Part shown: positions 40,348-40,640 of the stretch, in pieces
Position numbering within the stretch: position 1 is the first letter of the stretch
Layout of the letters: each line of letters begins with the position of its first letter
NCBI GenBank assembly: GCA_958353395.1
Contig: CATWSG010000022.1
Coordinates: forward strand, 1 to 40,640
Length of the DNA stretch: 40,640 bases
Source of the DNA: an uncultured Collinsella sp.
GTDB taxonomy: Bacteria > Actinomycetota > Coriobacteriia > Coriobacteriales > Coriobacteriaceae
Direction: 5' to 3'
Program-made: the position numbers and the translations under genes
The notes under the pieces: generated by a model
Seen by the model: the letters and a program-made list of their open reading frames with translations, nothing else
The model's database searches: none
What the model was told of the DNA's origin: nothing

Positions 40348-40391
40348 CCGGTTGGTCGCTTTTTTGTTGCCGGTGCACGGGTTCGAACCCG

Positions 40392-40640
40392 TATCTAGCT
40401 ATATATAAGAACGCTTGGCGAACAAAACCCGCCTTTTACCGATGGGAAACAAATAACTGATGCCTTTGGAGTAAAGTAGCGCTCCAGAGATGACCGATGT
40501 CTCAATACACATAAAACAGCTGGTCATCGCCAATATCAGAAGCCAATGCTTCAGTTTTAACCTCAGTGATGCGACTGAGGGACCTATTCATTTGTGAACA
40601 AAATATGGAGTGCGCGATTCCCGCCCACGGCGCCCCTCCG
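40392..40640. other. Gene-free, relatively AT-rich right edge
   Basis: No convincing gene is visible in these 249 bases. There is a short inverted repeat CCTCAGT/ACTGAGG (40561-40580) but no T-run. Base composition is more AT-rich than the rest of the window. It may be the upstream region of a gene beyond the edge. Confidence 0.4.

Overview
This window looks like the replication-origin region of an actinobacterial chromosome, most likely from the class Coriobacteriia (a Collinsella-like gut organism). That placement is an inference. It rests on the gene order recF-dciA-gyrB-gyrA, the high-GC codon usage, the tandem PafBC-type WYL regulators, a Tat-exported lipoprotein and a sortase-anchored thioester/SpaA-type surface protein. 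No 16S gene is present to confirm it.

Left arm (1-11.2 kb, minus strand): an ATPase/winged-helix gene of unknown function, dnaA, dnaN, recF, dciA (DUF721), gyrB and gyrA, all transcribed away from the origin. The dnaA-dnaN gap (7.84-8.08 kb) contains an AT-rich tract with five consecutive DnaA-trio triplets next to a DnaA-box-like site. The gap upstream of the ATPase gene (11.17-11.34 kb) carries copies of the same 12-base motif, so the origin is probably bipartite.

Right arm (11.4-16.6 kb, plus strand): rpmH, rnpA, yidD, yidC, a KH/R3H RNA-binding protein, rsmG, three perfect parS sites at exact 39-bp spacing, parA, parB and a small membrane protein overlapping parB.

Mixed region (16.7-30.8 kb): rlmN (minus), ddl and an exonuclease-DinG helicase fusion (plus), two WYL regulators (minus), a large membrane protein resembling an M28 peptidase split by about 650 disordered residues with a small membrane protein behind it (plus), and a 1143-residue LPATG-anchored surface adhesin (minus).

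Right end (31-40.6 kb): tRNA-Gly(CCC), purB, a TSCPD protein, a Tat lipoprotein, an OmpR-type two-component system, purC, a membrane protein, an M29 aminopeptidase and tRNA-Lys(TTT). Both tRNA genes are followed by a copy of their own 3' end. The tRNA and this copy are separated by a block of three stem-loops whose architecture is shared between the two loci although the stem sequences differ. This tRNA-linked repeat system, and the unusual arrangement around dnaA, are the most noteworthy observations.
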